Positions 48,552-58,092 of a DNA stretch of 64,000 bases are shown piece by piece (the stretch's first letter is position 1; the number at the start of each line of letters is the position of its first letter). Position numbers and translations under genes: made by a program. Below the pieces are notes generated by a model that did not search any database, had not been told where the DNA came from, and saw only the letters and a list, made by a program, of their open reading frames with translations. The stretch covers positions 1,396,962 through 1,460,961 of the forward strand of contig NZ_AQXI01000001.1 in the NCBI RefSeq assembly GCF_000376445.1, written 5' to 3'. The DNA comes from Haladaptatus paucihalophilus DX253. Lineage in GTDB: Archaea; Halobacteriota; Halobacteria; Halobacteriales; Haladaptataceae.

Positions 48552-49829
48552 ATGGAACTCACGGAACGAACGGAGCGGTTGCGGAGGCACGCCGACGACC
48601 TCGTGTCGGCGTACGGGTCGCCGCTGTACGCCTTTTTCGAGGACGACCTCCGCGCGAACTACGGGACGCTCCGGGACGCGTTGGACGAGCAGTATCCGAA
48701 CTCCGAGGTCCACTTCGCGGTGAAGGCGAACTACAACCTCGGCGTCCTGTCGGTGCTTCGGGACGCCGGTTGTAAGGCGGAAGCCTACGCGCGCTGTGAA
48801 CTGACGGCCACCCGACGGGCCGGATTCGACCCCGAGGACGTGCTCCTCACCGGGATGAACCGAGCGCCCGAGGACATCGAACGGGCGCTCGACTGGGGCG
48901 TCTCCCACCTCCTCGTGGACAACGCGACGGAGTTGGAGAAGATACTCGTGGCCGCCGAGGCGACCGAAACCGTGCCGGACATGCTGATTCGCGGCAATCC
49001 CGCGATGGAGGTCCCGACCCACCCCGAAGTGGCGACGGCGACCCGCGAGAGCAAGTTCGGGCTCGACATCGAGAGCGGGCGGGCGATGGCGGTCGCGCGG
49101 CAGGCCGTCGAATCGGAGTTCGTCTCGCTCGCGGGCGTGCAGTTGCACGTCGGCAGCCAGATTCGCGGCGTCGAACCCTACGGAGTCGCGGGCCGCGAGA
49201 TGCTCGGCTTCGCGGCGGACGTGCGGGACGAACTCGGCGTCGAAATCGACGTGCTCGACCTCGGCGGCGGATTCCCCGTTCCCTACGACGAGGACGTGCC
49301 GGACACCGAAACCATCGTGGCGCACATGGCCGAGACGATTCGGGAAACGTGTGCACAATACGACCTCGACGAGCCGCGGCTGTTCGTCGAACCGGGCCGA
49401 CGCCTCGTCGGCAACGCCGGAACCTTCCTCGGGACGGTCGGCGTCGTCAAGGAGACGCCCTACGCCGACTTCGCAGTCCTCGATGGGGGAACGAACGCGG
49501 TGTCGTCGTACTGGCCGTATCCCGTCTACGCGGTGAAGGACCGCGAACCGACGCGGACGTACCACGTCGCCGGGCCGCTCTGTTACTCCGGCGACGTGCT
49601 GAGCGAGGACGTCCCGCTGCCCGAACTCGGCCCCGGCGACCTCGTGGCGGTGGACAGAATCGGCGCGTACTCGCTCGGCAGCGCGAGTCACACCAACGCC
49701 GAGCCGAAACCGCCGGTCGTGTTGGTCCGAAGCGACGGCGGATACGACCTGCTCAGGAAACGCGAATCGTGTGACGACGTGCTCGGAAACGACTCGATCC
49801 CCGAAGGACTGGGCGACGAACGGCAGTGA
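48552..49829 (+). CDS. lysA: Diaminopimelate/ornithine decarboxylase-family PLP enzyme
   Basis: 425 residues, fold-type III PLP decarboxylase. K58 in FAVKANY binds PLP; HVGSQI, DLGGGFPVPYDED, EPGRRLV and SLGSASHTNAEPKP follow. At the specificity loop it reads C344-Y-S (in GPLCYSGDVL), where classical LysA has C-E-S. That change may broaden or alter the substrate. LysA would turn meso-diaminopimelate into lysine, which suits recycling of murein peptides by the neighbouring genes, though it could also be the biosynthetic enzyme. Confidence 0.85.
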   Translation: MELTERTERLRRHADDLVSAYGSPLYAFFEDDLRANYGTLRDALDEQYPNSEVHFAVKANYNLGVLSVLRDAGCKAEAYARCELTATRRAGFDPEDVLLTGMNRAPEDIERALDWGVSHLLVDNATELEKILVAAEATETVPDMLIRGNPAMEVPTHPEVATATRESKFGLDIESGRAMAVARQAVESEFVSLAGVQLHVGSQIRGVEPYGVAGREMLGFAADVRDELGVEIDVLDLGGGFPVPYDEDVPDTETIVAHMAETIRETCAQYDLDEPRLFVEPGRRLVGNAGTFLGTVGVVKETPYADFAVLDGGTNAVSSYWPYPVYAVKDREPTRTYHVAGPLCYSGDVLSEDVPLPELGPGDLVAVDRIGAYSLGSASHTNAEPKPPVVLVRSDGGYDLLRKRESCDDVLGNDSIPEGLGDERQ

Positions 49830-49854
49830 GCGAAGTAGTCCGAGCGACGAACGT

Positions 49855-49935
49855 CGTGAGAAAGCCATTCGCAACGGCCCCCGCCGTGAGAAAGATAGTC
49901 GCAACGGCCCCCGCCGTGAGAAAGACCTTTGCGTG
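49855..49935. repeat. 30-base tandem repeat
   Basis: cgtgagaaagNNNNtcgcaa plus cggcccccgc, copies 49855-49884 and 49885-49914 and a partial third from 49915, immediately after the lysA-like stop and before the BsuPI-like gene. Possible regulator-binding or recombination hotspot. Confidence 0.7.
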
Positions 49936-49955
49936 GCGGGGACGGTGACGAATCC

Positions 49956-50438
49956 ATGAAACCGTCAGAGAGGCTTTCGCCCGACCCGGTGGGGGAAATC
50001 GAGGACGCGGGGGGGTTTGTCGCGGGTCTCGTGCCGAATTCGGTCGCGCTCCGTTGTCTCTCCGTCGAACTCCGCGCGCCCAGTGAAATCGTCGTCGGAG
50101 AACCGGCGCGGTTCATGTTTCGGGTGGAAAACAGGTTTCCGATTCCCTTGAGCGTTCGATTGCCGACGAGCAAGCTGTGGGGATGGTCGGTGAACGGAAT
50201 CCCGGAGGCCGACGAGCGGGGGTTCGAGCCGCCAGAGACACCGCGGACGGTCGCGTTTCGACGGCAGGGAGTCAGAGTGTTCGAGGGGACGTGGGACGGA
50301 CAGATTCGTCGCGCCGGAGACGACGGGGACGTGTGGCGACCGATACAGGGGACCCAAACCCTCTCGGCGTTTCTTGCGACGGATACGGACCGTCAAAATC
50401 TGGCCGATAGCGTGGAAATAAGTGTCGTCTCGCGTTAG
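49956..50438 (+). CDS. BsuPI-like Ig-fold protein
   Basis: 160 residues. Residues about 40-145 match the pattern of the BsuPI intracellular proteinase inhibitor fold: FMFRVENRFPIPLSVRLPT, KLWGWSVNGI, FRRQGVRVFEGTWDGQI, TLSAFLAT. It could bind proteases or peptides. No signal peptide. It lies between the lysA-like gene and the importer operon, same strand. Identification is moderate. Confidence 0.62.
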   Translation: MKPSERLSPDPVGEIEDAGGFVAGLVPNSVALRCLSVELRAPSEIVVGEPARFMFRVENRFPIPLSVRLPTSKLWGWSVNGIPEADERGFEPPETPRTVAFRRQGVRVFEGTWDGQIRRAGDDGDVWRPIQGTQTLSAFLATDTDRQNLADSVEISVVSR

Positions 50439-50527
50439 CCCTAGTATGAAAGGGCGGCGTTATATGCCGCGTCCATCTTTGCTATTAGGTATCACGAACC
50501 GGGGCAATTACCCCGACGACCGATACC

Positions 50528-52237
50528 ATGACAGACAAATACGAATACTCGTTGAATCGACGGCGGTTTTTGACGGTGAGCGCACTCGGCGGTGCGACCG
50601 CGCTCGCCGGCTGTGGCGGTAAAAGCACGACCGGTGATAATCCCGGCGGAGCCGGAACGGACAACTCTGGCAACACGGACACCGGTGGAAACGGCGACGG
50701 CGGCGCAAAGGGTGGAACGTTCGTCAACACCGCGCCCGAGGACGCGACAACCCTCGACCCACGTATGAACGAACTCGCGTGGGCCAACGGGATGTTGAAT
50801 TACATCTTCGACCCCCTCTTGGCCGTCAAACCCGACGGGAGCGAGGTGGTCCCCCACCTCGCCAAGGAGAAGCCGAAAAAGCAGGACGAGACGACCTACA
50901 CCGTTCCGATTCGGCAGGGCGTAACGTTCCACGACGGAAGCAAGCTCACTGCCGACGACGTTGAGTACTCGTTCAGCTGGGTGCTCAACCCGGACAACAA
51001 ATCCACGAATCAGGAGAACCTCGCGTTCATCGATAACGTCAAGAAGTCGGGCGATTACGAGGTGACGTTCAACCTCAAGCACCCCTACGCGCTGTTCGAG
51101 TTGACGCTGGCGGGCATGAACGCCGCCATCATCCCGAAGAAGGCCGCGGAAAGCAAGGGCCAAAAGAAGTTCGCCCAGGAACCAGTCGGAAGCGGGCCGT
51201 TCAAACTCAAGGATTGGCAGTCCGGCTCCGACCTCACGCTCGAACGCTTCGACGACTACTTCCTCGAAGCGCCGAACCTGAAGCAGCTCAAATACCGCAT
51301 CATCCCCAAGGCGTCGGTGCAGTTCGTCGAGTTGGCGACGGGCAACGTCCACCAGGCGGGAGTCCCGAAGGACCTCCTCAAGAAAGCACAGGGCCAGAGC
51401 AACATCCAGATGAAGCGCATCTCGCAGTTCGACTACAACGGCCTCATCTTCAACGCGAAACACGAGCCGTTCGGCAACCGAAAGGTGCGCAAGGCCATGC
51501 AGTACCTCGTCGATTACGACGAGATGCTAAAGGTGACGAAGGGCGAGCTGGGCAAGCGCGTCTACGGCTTCATGCCGAAAGAAGTCAACGAGGCATGGGA
51601 CTTCCCGTGGAAGGAATGGAAGGAGAAGTACTACCCGGCAAAGGACCACGACAAGGCGAAACAGCTCCTGAACGAGGCGGGCTACGGCGACGGCTTCAGC
51701 GTGAACATGTCCACCCACTCCTCTGGGAAGTTCAAGAACATGGCCATCATGCTCCAGAACGAGATGGACAAGGTGGGCATCAACGCCAAGGTGCAGGAGG
51801 TGTCTATCGGCGAGTGGCTCGACCAACTCGACACGGGCGAGTACGACGTCACCTTCTACGGTTGGTCGGGCGGGCAGGACCCGGACGGGTTCTACTACTA
51901 CCTGTTCCGCGACCCGCGCAACGATGACAGCCCGGTGCCGGACGACTACGTGGGCAACGCGTCCGCCGGGATGCTCTACGAGGCGCACCCCGACAGCAAG
52001 AAGCTCCAGAAAGCCGACGAGAAGATCCGCAAAGCGCGAGAACTCCAGAGCCGCGACGAGCGCCGACAGCTGTACATCGACGCCGCGGAGACGTTCATGT
52101 CCGAGTACCCGCACATTCCGGTCTACTCGGAGCAGTCCGCCACCGCGTGGAGCAAGAAGGTGAACGACTACGAGCCGACCGCATTCGTCTCACAGCCGCT
52201 GTGTAACGAGTGGTCGAACTCGTCGCTGAGCAACTAA
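50528..52237 (+). CDS. dppA: ABC importer substrate-binding protein (family 5, dipeptide/oligopeptide)
   Basis: 569 residues. Tat signal with twin Arg (RRRFLTVSALGG, residues 11-22) and lipobox LAGC (C29), so an exported lipoprotein. A Gly/Ser/Thr-rich linker precedes the family-5 binding fold, with VPIRQGVTFHDGSKLTADDVEYSF and GPFKLKDW motifs. Binds peptides outside the cell. First gene of the dpp operon; 29-base gap to dppB. Confidence 0.95.
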   Translation: MTDKYEYSLNRRRFLTVSALGGATALAGCGGKSTTGDNPGGAGTDNSGNTDTGGNGDGGAKGGTFVNTAPEDATTLDPRMNELAWANGMLNYIFDPLLAVKPDGSEVVPHLAKEKPKKQDETTYTVPIRQGVTFHDGSKLTADDVEYSFSWVLNPDNKSTNQENLAFIDNVKKSGDYEVTFNLKHPYALFELTLAGMNAAIIPKKAAESKGQKKFAQEPVGSGPFKLKDWQSGSDLTLERFDDYFLEAPNLKQLKYRIIPKASVQFVELATGNVHQAGVPKDLLKKAQGQSNIQMKRISQFDYNGLIFNAKHEPFGNRKVRKAMQYLVDYDEMLKVTKGELGKRVYGFMPKEVNEAWDFPWKEWKEKYYPAKDHDKAKQLLNEAGYGDGFSVNMSTHSSGKFKNMAIMLQNEMDKVGINAKVQEVSIGEWLDQLDTGEYDVTFYGWSGGQDPDGFYYYLFRDPRNDDSPVPDDYVGNASAGMLYEAHPDSKKLQKADEKIRKARELQSRDERRQLYIDAAETFMSEYPHIPVYSEQSATAWSKKVNDYEPTAFVSQPLCNEWSNSSLSN

Positions 52238-52266
52238 CTCCCCATCCATTTCCGTACACACGAATC

Positions 52267-53217
52267 ATGAGTATGTATCGATACACCGCCCGGCGGCTCC
52301 TTCAAATGATACCGGTCCTGCTGGGGGTTTTCACGCTGACGTTCGTCATGATGCACTCCCTTCCGGGCAATCCGGTTCGAATCTACCTCGGCCTGAACCC
52401 GAGCAAGGAGCTCGCGGACCAACTCATTCACCAGTATGGCTTCGACCGACCGCTGTGGCAACAGTACCTCGACTACCTCGGGCGAATCCTGCACGGCAAC
52501 CTCGGCGAGTCGTTCATGCGAAAACGACCCGTCGCCGACCTGATGATGGAACGCATCGCCCCCACGCTGACGCTGATGGGCCTTTCCTACGCCATCGCGT
52601 TGCCGATTTCGATCCTGCTCGGCGTCTACGCCGCTTCGCGGCACAACCAGCTCGGCGACCACGTGTCGCGCTTCTTAGGACTGGTCGGACTCTCGACGCC
52701 GAACTTCTGGCTGGGACTGATGCTCATCTTCCTCCTCGCCTTGGAGTTCCAGTGGCTCCCGGCGTCCGGGTACGTCCCGTTCGCCCAAGCCCCGGTCGAG
52801 TCCACGAAACGACTGATAATGCCGGTCATCACGCTCGCGACCGCACAGACCGCGACGCTGATGCGGATGACGCGTTCGAGCATGGTCGAGGAGTTATCGC
52901 AGGATTACGTCCAAACGGCGCGCGCCTACGGACTTCCCGAGCGGCGCATCCTGCTCAAACACGCCTTCAGGAACGCGCTGTTGCCGCTCGTCACCATCAT
53001 CGGACTGCAGTTGTCGTTCCTGCTGGACGGCAGCGTCATCGCCGAGAAAATCTTCGCCATTCCGGGCATTGGCCGGTTGTTCTTCACCGGCATGACGCAC
53101 CAGGATTACGGCGTCATCATGGGTCTCACCCTGATATTCGCGTTCCTGTTCCTGATGGGCGTCCTGTTGACGGACCTGGCCTACGCCTACATCGATCCGC
53201 GAATCAGATACGACTGA
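52267..53217 (+). CDS. dppB: Peptide ABC importer permease (DppB-type)
   Basis: 316 residues, six helices. N-terminal helix followed by GFDRPLWQQYLDYLGRILHGNLGESF, the DppB N-terminal region, and the inner-membrane EAA loop RTARAYGLPERRILLKHAFRNALLP-type sequence near residues 215-240. Part of the dpp operon; one base separates its stop from dppC. Confidence 0.95.
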   Translation: MSMYRYTARRLLQMIPVLLGVFTLTFVMMHSLPGNPVRIYLGLNPSKELADQLIHQYGFDRPLWQQYLDYLGRILHGNLGESFMRKRPVADLMMERIAPTLTLMGLSYAIALPISILLGVYAASRHNQLGDHVSRFLGLVGLSTPNFWLGLMLIFLLALEFQWLPASGYVPFAQAPVESTKRLIMPVITLATAQTATLMRMTRSSMVEELSQDYVQTARAYGLPERRILLKHAFRNALLPLVTIIGLQLSFLLDGSVIAEKIFAIPGIGRLFFTGMTHQDYGVIMGLTLIFAFLFLMGVLLTDLAYAYIDPRIRYD

Positions 53218-53218
53218 C

Positions 53219-54280
53219 ATGAGTACGAATCAACCAATTACGGAAGCCGAAATAGACACGGAGAGTCGCCTACGAGGGACGGTTCGAGAGTTACGGCACA
53301 GTCCGACGGCTATCGCCGGTGCGATAATGGTCGGCGTTCTCGTCGTGCTGGCCGTCTTCTCGACCATCGACCTCGTGGTGTTCAATAAGCAACTCATCAC
53401 CGCCATCCACGCGGACCCTCATCAGATGAACACGATGAACCGTTACTCGCCACCGTCGCTTTCCCACCCGATGGGGACCGACCAGTTCGGGCGTGACGTG
53501 CTGTCGCGTGTTATCTACGGGAGCAGAATCGCGCTCGCCATCGGCGTCATCTCCGTCGGAATCAGCTTCCTCGGCGGCGTCGCCTGCGGTGCGACGGCGG
53601 CCTACTTCGGCGGCAGAATCGACGACCTCATCATGCGATCGCTGGAGGTGTTGTACTCGATTCCCGGTCTCATCCTCGCCATGACGCTCATGGCCATCAT
53701 GGGACCGAGCGTGTACAACCTCTTTCTCGCCTACGGGGTCATCGGCATTCCGGCGTACGCCCGCGTGATGCGTTCGGAAGTCCTCTCACTTCGGGAGGCG
53801 GAGTACGTCGAAGCGGCGCGCGCCGCCGGACTTCCGACCCGGACCATCCTCTTCCGAGAAATCGTTCCGAACGGGCTGACCGCGGTTATCGTTCAGGCAA
53901 CGCTCTCGATGGGCGGCGTCATCATCGGCGCGGCGGCGCTGTCGTTCCTCGGATTCGGCGTCCAGCCGCCCACGGCCTCGTGGGGACGGATGCTGAACGA
54001 TGCACAGCAGGCCATGATAATCGCGCCGTGGGCCGCCGTGTTCCCCGGCATGATGATATTCCTCACCGTGATGGGATTCAACATGCTCGGCGACGGCCTC
54101 CGCGACGCGATGGACCCGCGGACCACGCTGTGGAAGCCCGACTGGGACGAACTCGGCGACGACTTCCTGCCCACCGACGACCGACAGAGAGAGGAACCCG
54201 ACGCGGTGACGGACAGCGCGGCGACGGACGGCGGAACGGCCGTCGATAGACGACCCGACGAAGACGGAGGAAACCGATGA
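53219..54280 (+). CDS. dppC: Peptide ABC importer permease (DppC-type)
   Basis: 353 residues. DppC motifs: N-terminal helix, HPMGTDQFGRDVLSRVIYGSRIAL, EAA loop EAARAAGLPTRTILFREIVPNG, and AALSFLGFGVQPPTASWGRML. Its C-terminal cytoplasmic tail (about 310-353) is unusually long and acidic. Stop overlaps the next start by ATGA. Confidence 0.95.
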   Translation: MSTNQPITEAEIDTESRLRGTVRELRHSPTAIAGAIMVGVLVVLAVFSTIDLVVFNKQLITAIHADPHQMNTMNRYSPPSLSHPMGTDQFGRDVLSRVIYGSRIALAIGVISVGISFLGGVACGATAAYFGGRIDDLIMRSLEVLYSIPGLILAMTLMAIMGPSVYNLFLAYGVIGIPAYARVMRSEVLSLREAEYVEAARAAGLPTRTILFREIVPNGLTAVIVQATLSMGGVIIGAAALSFLGFGVQPPTASWGRMLNDAQQAMIIAPWAAVFPGMMIFLTVMGFNMLGDGLRDAMDPRTTLWKPDWDELGDDFLPTDDRQREEPDAVTDSAATDGGTAVDRRPDEDGGNR

Positions 54281-55287
54281 GCCTACTCGAAGTCGAGAAC
54301 CTGCGGACGTACTTCTACACCGAGAGCGGTATCGTGCAGGCAGTTGACGGCGTGAGCTTCGAGGTCGACAGGGGTGAGACGCTCGGACTGGTCGGCGAGA
54401 GCGGGGCCGGAAAGAGCGTCACGGTGAAGAGCCTCCTCGGCCTCGTCAACTCGCCCGGAAAAGTGGTCGATGGCTCCGTCCGGTTCGACGGACGCGACTT
54501 GACCGAGTGCTCCGAGCGGGAACTCCGGCGGGAGGTCCGCGGGAGCGAAATCTCGTTCGTCTTTCAGGACCCGATGACGGCGCTGAACCCCGTCTTCACC
54601 GTCGGGAACCAAATCGCCGAAATCGTCGAGTATCACACCGACGCTACGGAATCGGAAGCCTACGACCGGGCCATCGAACTGCTGGACGACGTGGGAATCC
54701 CGGACCCCGAACAGCGAGTGGACCAGTACCCGCACGAGTTTTCGGGGGGGATGCGCCAACGCGTCCTCATCGCCATGGCGCTGTCGTGCAACCCGAAGCT
54801 CATCATCGCGGACGAGCCGACGACGGCGCTCGACGTGACGATTCAGGCCCAAATCCTCGACCTGTTCGACGAGATTCAGGCGAAGTACGACACCGCTATC
54901 GTCTACGTCACCCACGACCTCGGCGTCGTCCGCGAGGTGTGCAACCGCGTGGCCGTGATGTACCTCGGCAAGGTGGTCGAACACGCGCCCTACGAGGAGT
55001 TGTACCGCAATCCGAAACATCCGTACACGCAGTCGCTCTTGCGCTCGGTCGTTCGACCGGACGAACGAGTGGATAATCTCAATCCCATCGAGGGGACGAT
55101 GCCGAGCGCCATCGACCCGCCGTCCGGGTGTCGATTCCGTACGCGCTGTCCCGTCGCGGTCGACGACTGTGCGCGAATCGAACCGCCGCGACTCGACGTG
55201 GGGCCGGACCACGATTCGGCCTGCATCCTCTACGAGGAGGGGTACGGAACCGACGAACCGCGACTGCACCAGCGAGGAAAACCATGA
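54277..55287 (+). CDS. dppD: Peptide ABC importer ATPase (DppD-type)
   Basis: 336 residues. Walker A GESGAGKSV near 45, signature FSGGMRQR, Walker B LIIADEPTTALD. The C-terminal oligo-HPY tail has a Cys cluster GCRFRTRCPVAVDDC and a fourth Cys in ACIL. Couples ATP to peptide import. Overlaps dppC and dppF by ATGA. Confidence 0.95.
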   Translation: MSLLEVENLRTYFYTESGIVQAVDGVSFEVDRGETLGLVGESGAGKSVTVKSLLGLVNSPGKVVDGSVRFDGRDLTECSERELRREVRGSEISFVFQDPMTALNPVFTVGNQIAEIVEYHTDATESEAYDRAIELLDDVGIPDPEQRVDQYPHEFSGGMRQRVLIAMALSCNPKLIIADEPTTALDVTIQAQILDLFDEIQAKYDTAIVYVTHDLGVVREVCNRVAVMYLGKVVEHAPYEELYRNPKHPYTQSLLRSVVRPDERVDNLNPIEGTMPSAIDPPSGCRFRTRCPVAVDDCARIEPPRLDVGPDHDSACILYEEGYGTDEPRLHQRGKP

Positions 55288-56567
55288 GTCAACAGGTACG
55301 ACAGCCACCGAGAGGGAAGGACGAACCGCTCCTCAGGGTCGAGAACCTGACGAAACACTTTCCGGTGAACACCGGGTTCATCAGTTCGCTTCGGTGGAAC
55401 TCCGACGGCGGCTTTCCGCTGACGCTGGACGACCAGCGCGTCAGGGCGGTCGACGGCGTGAGCTTCGACCTGCAACCCGGCGAGACGCTCGGCGTCGTCG
55501 GCGAGTCGGGGTGTGGGAAATCGACGCTCGCACGAACCCTTCTCGGGTTGACGGAACCGACCGGCGGTGCCGTCGAGTTCCGCGGAACTCGGACGACAAC
55601 GTTCGATTCGGACGCGAAACGGACGTTCCGCCGGAACGCCCAGATGGTGTTTCAGGACCCGCAGTCGAGTCTCAACCCGCGACGGAAGGTCGGGAACATC
55701 ATCGCGGACCCGCTGGAAGCGGCCGGATGGGACGAGGACCGACGGCGGGAGCGGGTCGTCGAACTGCTCGGACAGGTCGGGTTGAAGGAGGAACACTACG
55801 GCCGCTACCCCCACGAGTTCTCGGGAGGGCAGCGCCAGCGCATCAACCTCGCGCGGGCGCTCTCCATCAACCCGGACCTCGTGGTCGCCGACGAACCCGT
55901 GAGCGGCCTCGACATGAGCGTGCAGGCCCAAATCCTCTCGCTCATGCAGGACATTCAGGACGAGTACGACCTGACCTACCTGTTCATCACGCACGACCTG
56001 AGCGTCGTCCGGAACGTCGCCGACCGCGTGGCCGTGATGTACCTCGGCGACTTCGTGGAGACGGGACCTGTCGAGCGCATCTTCACGGAGCCACATCACC
56101 CCTACACCCGCGCGCTGCTCGATGCGGTCCCGAACCCCGACCCGGACACGCGCGCCGTCGAACCGAAACTCGTCGGCGACGTGCCGAGTCCCAGCGACCC
56201 GCCGTCCGGGTGTAAGTTCCACACGCGCTGTCCGGACATCATCGTCCCCCATCCGTTCACGCGCGAGACCTACCGCGAGTACATGAACCTCAAGGAGGAC
56301 GTTCGAGCGGCGTCCCTCAAAACGGACGCCGAACCCGCCGCCGTTCGGTCGGAATACTTCACGGAAACGCTCCCGACGGCGGTCGACGAGACGGTCGAGC
56401 AGGCCGTCTCGGCTGCGGCGAGCGGGGACTGGAACGGCGCACGGGAGGCGCTCGATACGTACCAGTCGCCGTGTGAAACCGACGTGCCGGAACTGGAATC
56501 GGTCGCCGACGGACAGCAATCGGCCTGTCACCTCGACGTCGACGACCGGGCCGCGTTCTCGTGGTGA
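55284..56567 (+). CDS. dppF: Peptide ABC importer ATPase (DppF-type)
   Basis: 427 residues, longer than most DppF (about 330). Walker A GESGCGKST, signature FSGGQRQR, Walker B LVVADEPVSGLD. The C-terminal Cys motif begins GCKFHTRCPD but the third and fourth Cys (SPCE and SACHL) come some 80-90 residues later, after an acidic insertion. Overlaps dppD by ATGA and the dacB-like gene through GTGA. Confidence 0.93.
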   Translation: MSQQVRQPPRGKDEPLLRVENLTKHFPVNTGFISSLRWNSDGGFPLTLDDQRVRAVDGVSFDLQPGETLGVVGESGCGKSTLARTLLGLTEPTGGAVEFRGTRTTTFDSDAKRTFRRNAQMVFQDPQSSLNPRRKVGNIIADPLEAAGWDEDRRRERVVELLGQVGLKEEHYGRYPHEFSGGQRQRINLARALSINPDLVVADEPVSGLDMSVQAQILSLMQDIQDEYDLTYLFITHDLSVVRNVADRVAVMYLGDFVETGPVERIFTEPHHPYTRALLDAVPNPDPDTRAVEPKLVGDVPSPSDPPSGCKFHTRCPDIIVPHPFTRETYREYMNLKEDVRAASLKTDAEPAAVRSEYFTETLPTAVDETVEQAVSAAASGDWNGAREALDTYQSPCETDVPELESVADGQQSACHLDVDDRAAFSW

Positions 56568-56572
56568 GCGGA

Positions 56573-57841
56573 ATGGACGCCGACGCGAGCACTCCCGACG
56601 CCGACGCTCCCCACACCGACATCCTCGACTCGGATTCGTTCGTCACGAGCGTACTGGCCCGCGAACGCGGCGGGTCCGTCCTCGCGTCGCGGAACCCGGA
56701 CGTGCCGCTCCCGCCCGCGTCGAACACGAAACTGCTCACCGCCGCCCTCTCGCTGCATCACCTCGGCCCGTCCTATCGCTTCGAGACGCGCGTCTCGCGG
56801 CTGGGAGATTCGCTCGTGCTCTCGGGGCGGGGGAACCCGTCTCTGTCGCCGGACGACCTCTCGCGGCTCGCCGACGCGGTTCGGGACGCCGGTATCGGGA
56901 GCGTGACGAACATCATCGCGGATACGGAGTGGTTCGGCGACCAATCTCGCGGACCGGGCTGGATGTGGGAAGACGGGCGATACGGCTACGGCGCGGAGAG
57001 CACCCCGTTGGCGCTTTCCGGCAACACGGTTTCCGTTACGGTGTCCGGCACCGACGTCGAAGTGATGCCGGACACGGATGCCGTCGAAATCCGCGCCCAA
57101 TTCGACGAAGCCGCGGCGGAGTTGCGGGTGTTCCGCGACTGTCCCGAGAATACGATTCGAGTGGAAGGAAAGCCCCCCGGAGAACCCCAAACCGAAACCG
57201 TCTCGGTCGGTGACCCCGTTCGTCACTGTCTACTCGCGTTCCGTGACGCGCTCGAAGCGAAGGGCGTGAACCACACCGGCGGCGTTCGCGTCACGGACGA
57301 TGCCGAATCGGGCGAGACGGTCGCCACCGTGACCTCTCCGCCCGTCTCCGAACTCGTCCGCAAGATGAACGTCCCCTCGGACAACTTCCTCGCGGAGCAA
57401 CTCGCCCGAACCGTCGCCCGCGAAGTTCGCGCCGAGGGGTCGTGGGACGCGTGGGAACGCGTCGTCGGCGACTTCCTCGACGCCCGCGACGCCGGGCGCG
57501 CTCGAATCCGCGATGGGTCCGGCCTCTCGCGCTACAACCTGATTTCGGCGCGGGGGCTGGTGCGGACGCTCGAATGGGTCGGAGAACGGCCGTGGTCCGA
57601 GGCGTTCTTCGACTCGCTTCCCGCACCCGGCGAGGGAACGCTGGCGGAGCGATTCGCCGACGTTTCGGGCGTTCGGGCGAAGACCGGAACGCTCACCGGG
57701 AGCAGGACGCTCTCGGGAATCGTCCGCAGGGAGGACGGAACCGACGTTTTGTTTTCCGTCCTCCTCGGCGGACTCGTGGGCGACGACGAGGAGCGGGCGC
57801 GGGAGCGAATCGACGCGTTCGTGTCGGGAGTGGCTGACTGA
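56573..57841 (+). CDS. dacB: D-Ala-D-Ala carboxypeptidase/endopeptidase (DacB, S13-type)
   Basis: 422 residues. Complete S13 set: S50-N-T-K53 in PASNTKLL, SDN in PSDNFLAEQ, and KTG in AKTGTLTGS, plus DGSGLSRYNL. This family cleaves D-Ala-D-Ala and D-Ala-DAP bonds. No signal peptide, so probably cytoplasmic, unlike bacterial PBP4. A GTG at 56564 overlapping the dppF stop (GTGA) is an alternative start. It is fused to the importer operon by overlap. Confidence 0.9.
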   Translation: MDADASTPDADAPHTDILDSDSFVTSVLARERGGSVLASRNPDVPLPPASNTKLLTAALSLHHLGPSYRFETRVSRLGDSLVLSGRGNPSLSPDDLSRLADAVRDAGIGSVTNIIADTEWFGDQSRGPGWMWEDGRYGYGAESTPLALSGNTVSVTVSGTDVEVMPDTDAVEIRAQFDEAAAELRVFRDCPENTIRVEGKPPGEPQTETVSVGDPVRHCLLAFRDALEAKGVNHTGGVRVTDDAESGETVATVTSPPVSELVRKMNVPSDNFLAEQLARTVAREVRAEGSWDAWERVVGDFLDARDAGRARIRDGSGLSRYNLISARGLVRTLEWVGERPWSEAFFDSLPAPGEGTLAERFADVSGVRAKTGTLTGSRTLSGIVRREDGTDVLFSVLLGGLVGDDEERARERIDAFVSGVAD

Positions 57842-58092
57842 GCGCGAAGGTTTTTCAGTAAAAACGAGGCCAGTCCGCCCCATGGACCGGTTCCTCGAAT
57901 CCATCGGAACGATAGCCGTCGAGCAGCTGGTTCGAGTGGTGTTCCGGTTCCCGATTTCGTTTCCAGTCTCGTTGTACCCGCGGAGGTATTACAGCGAAAA
58001 GAGGCAAACGTCCGCGAGCGTACAGTCCGCGGACGAACACGACCCGGATGGAAGAAATGCGTCGAACATCATCGACGCGGGACCGCCACCGC

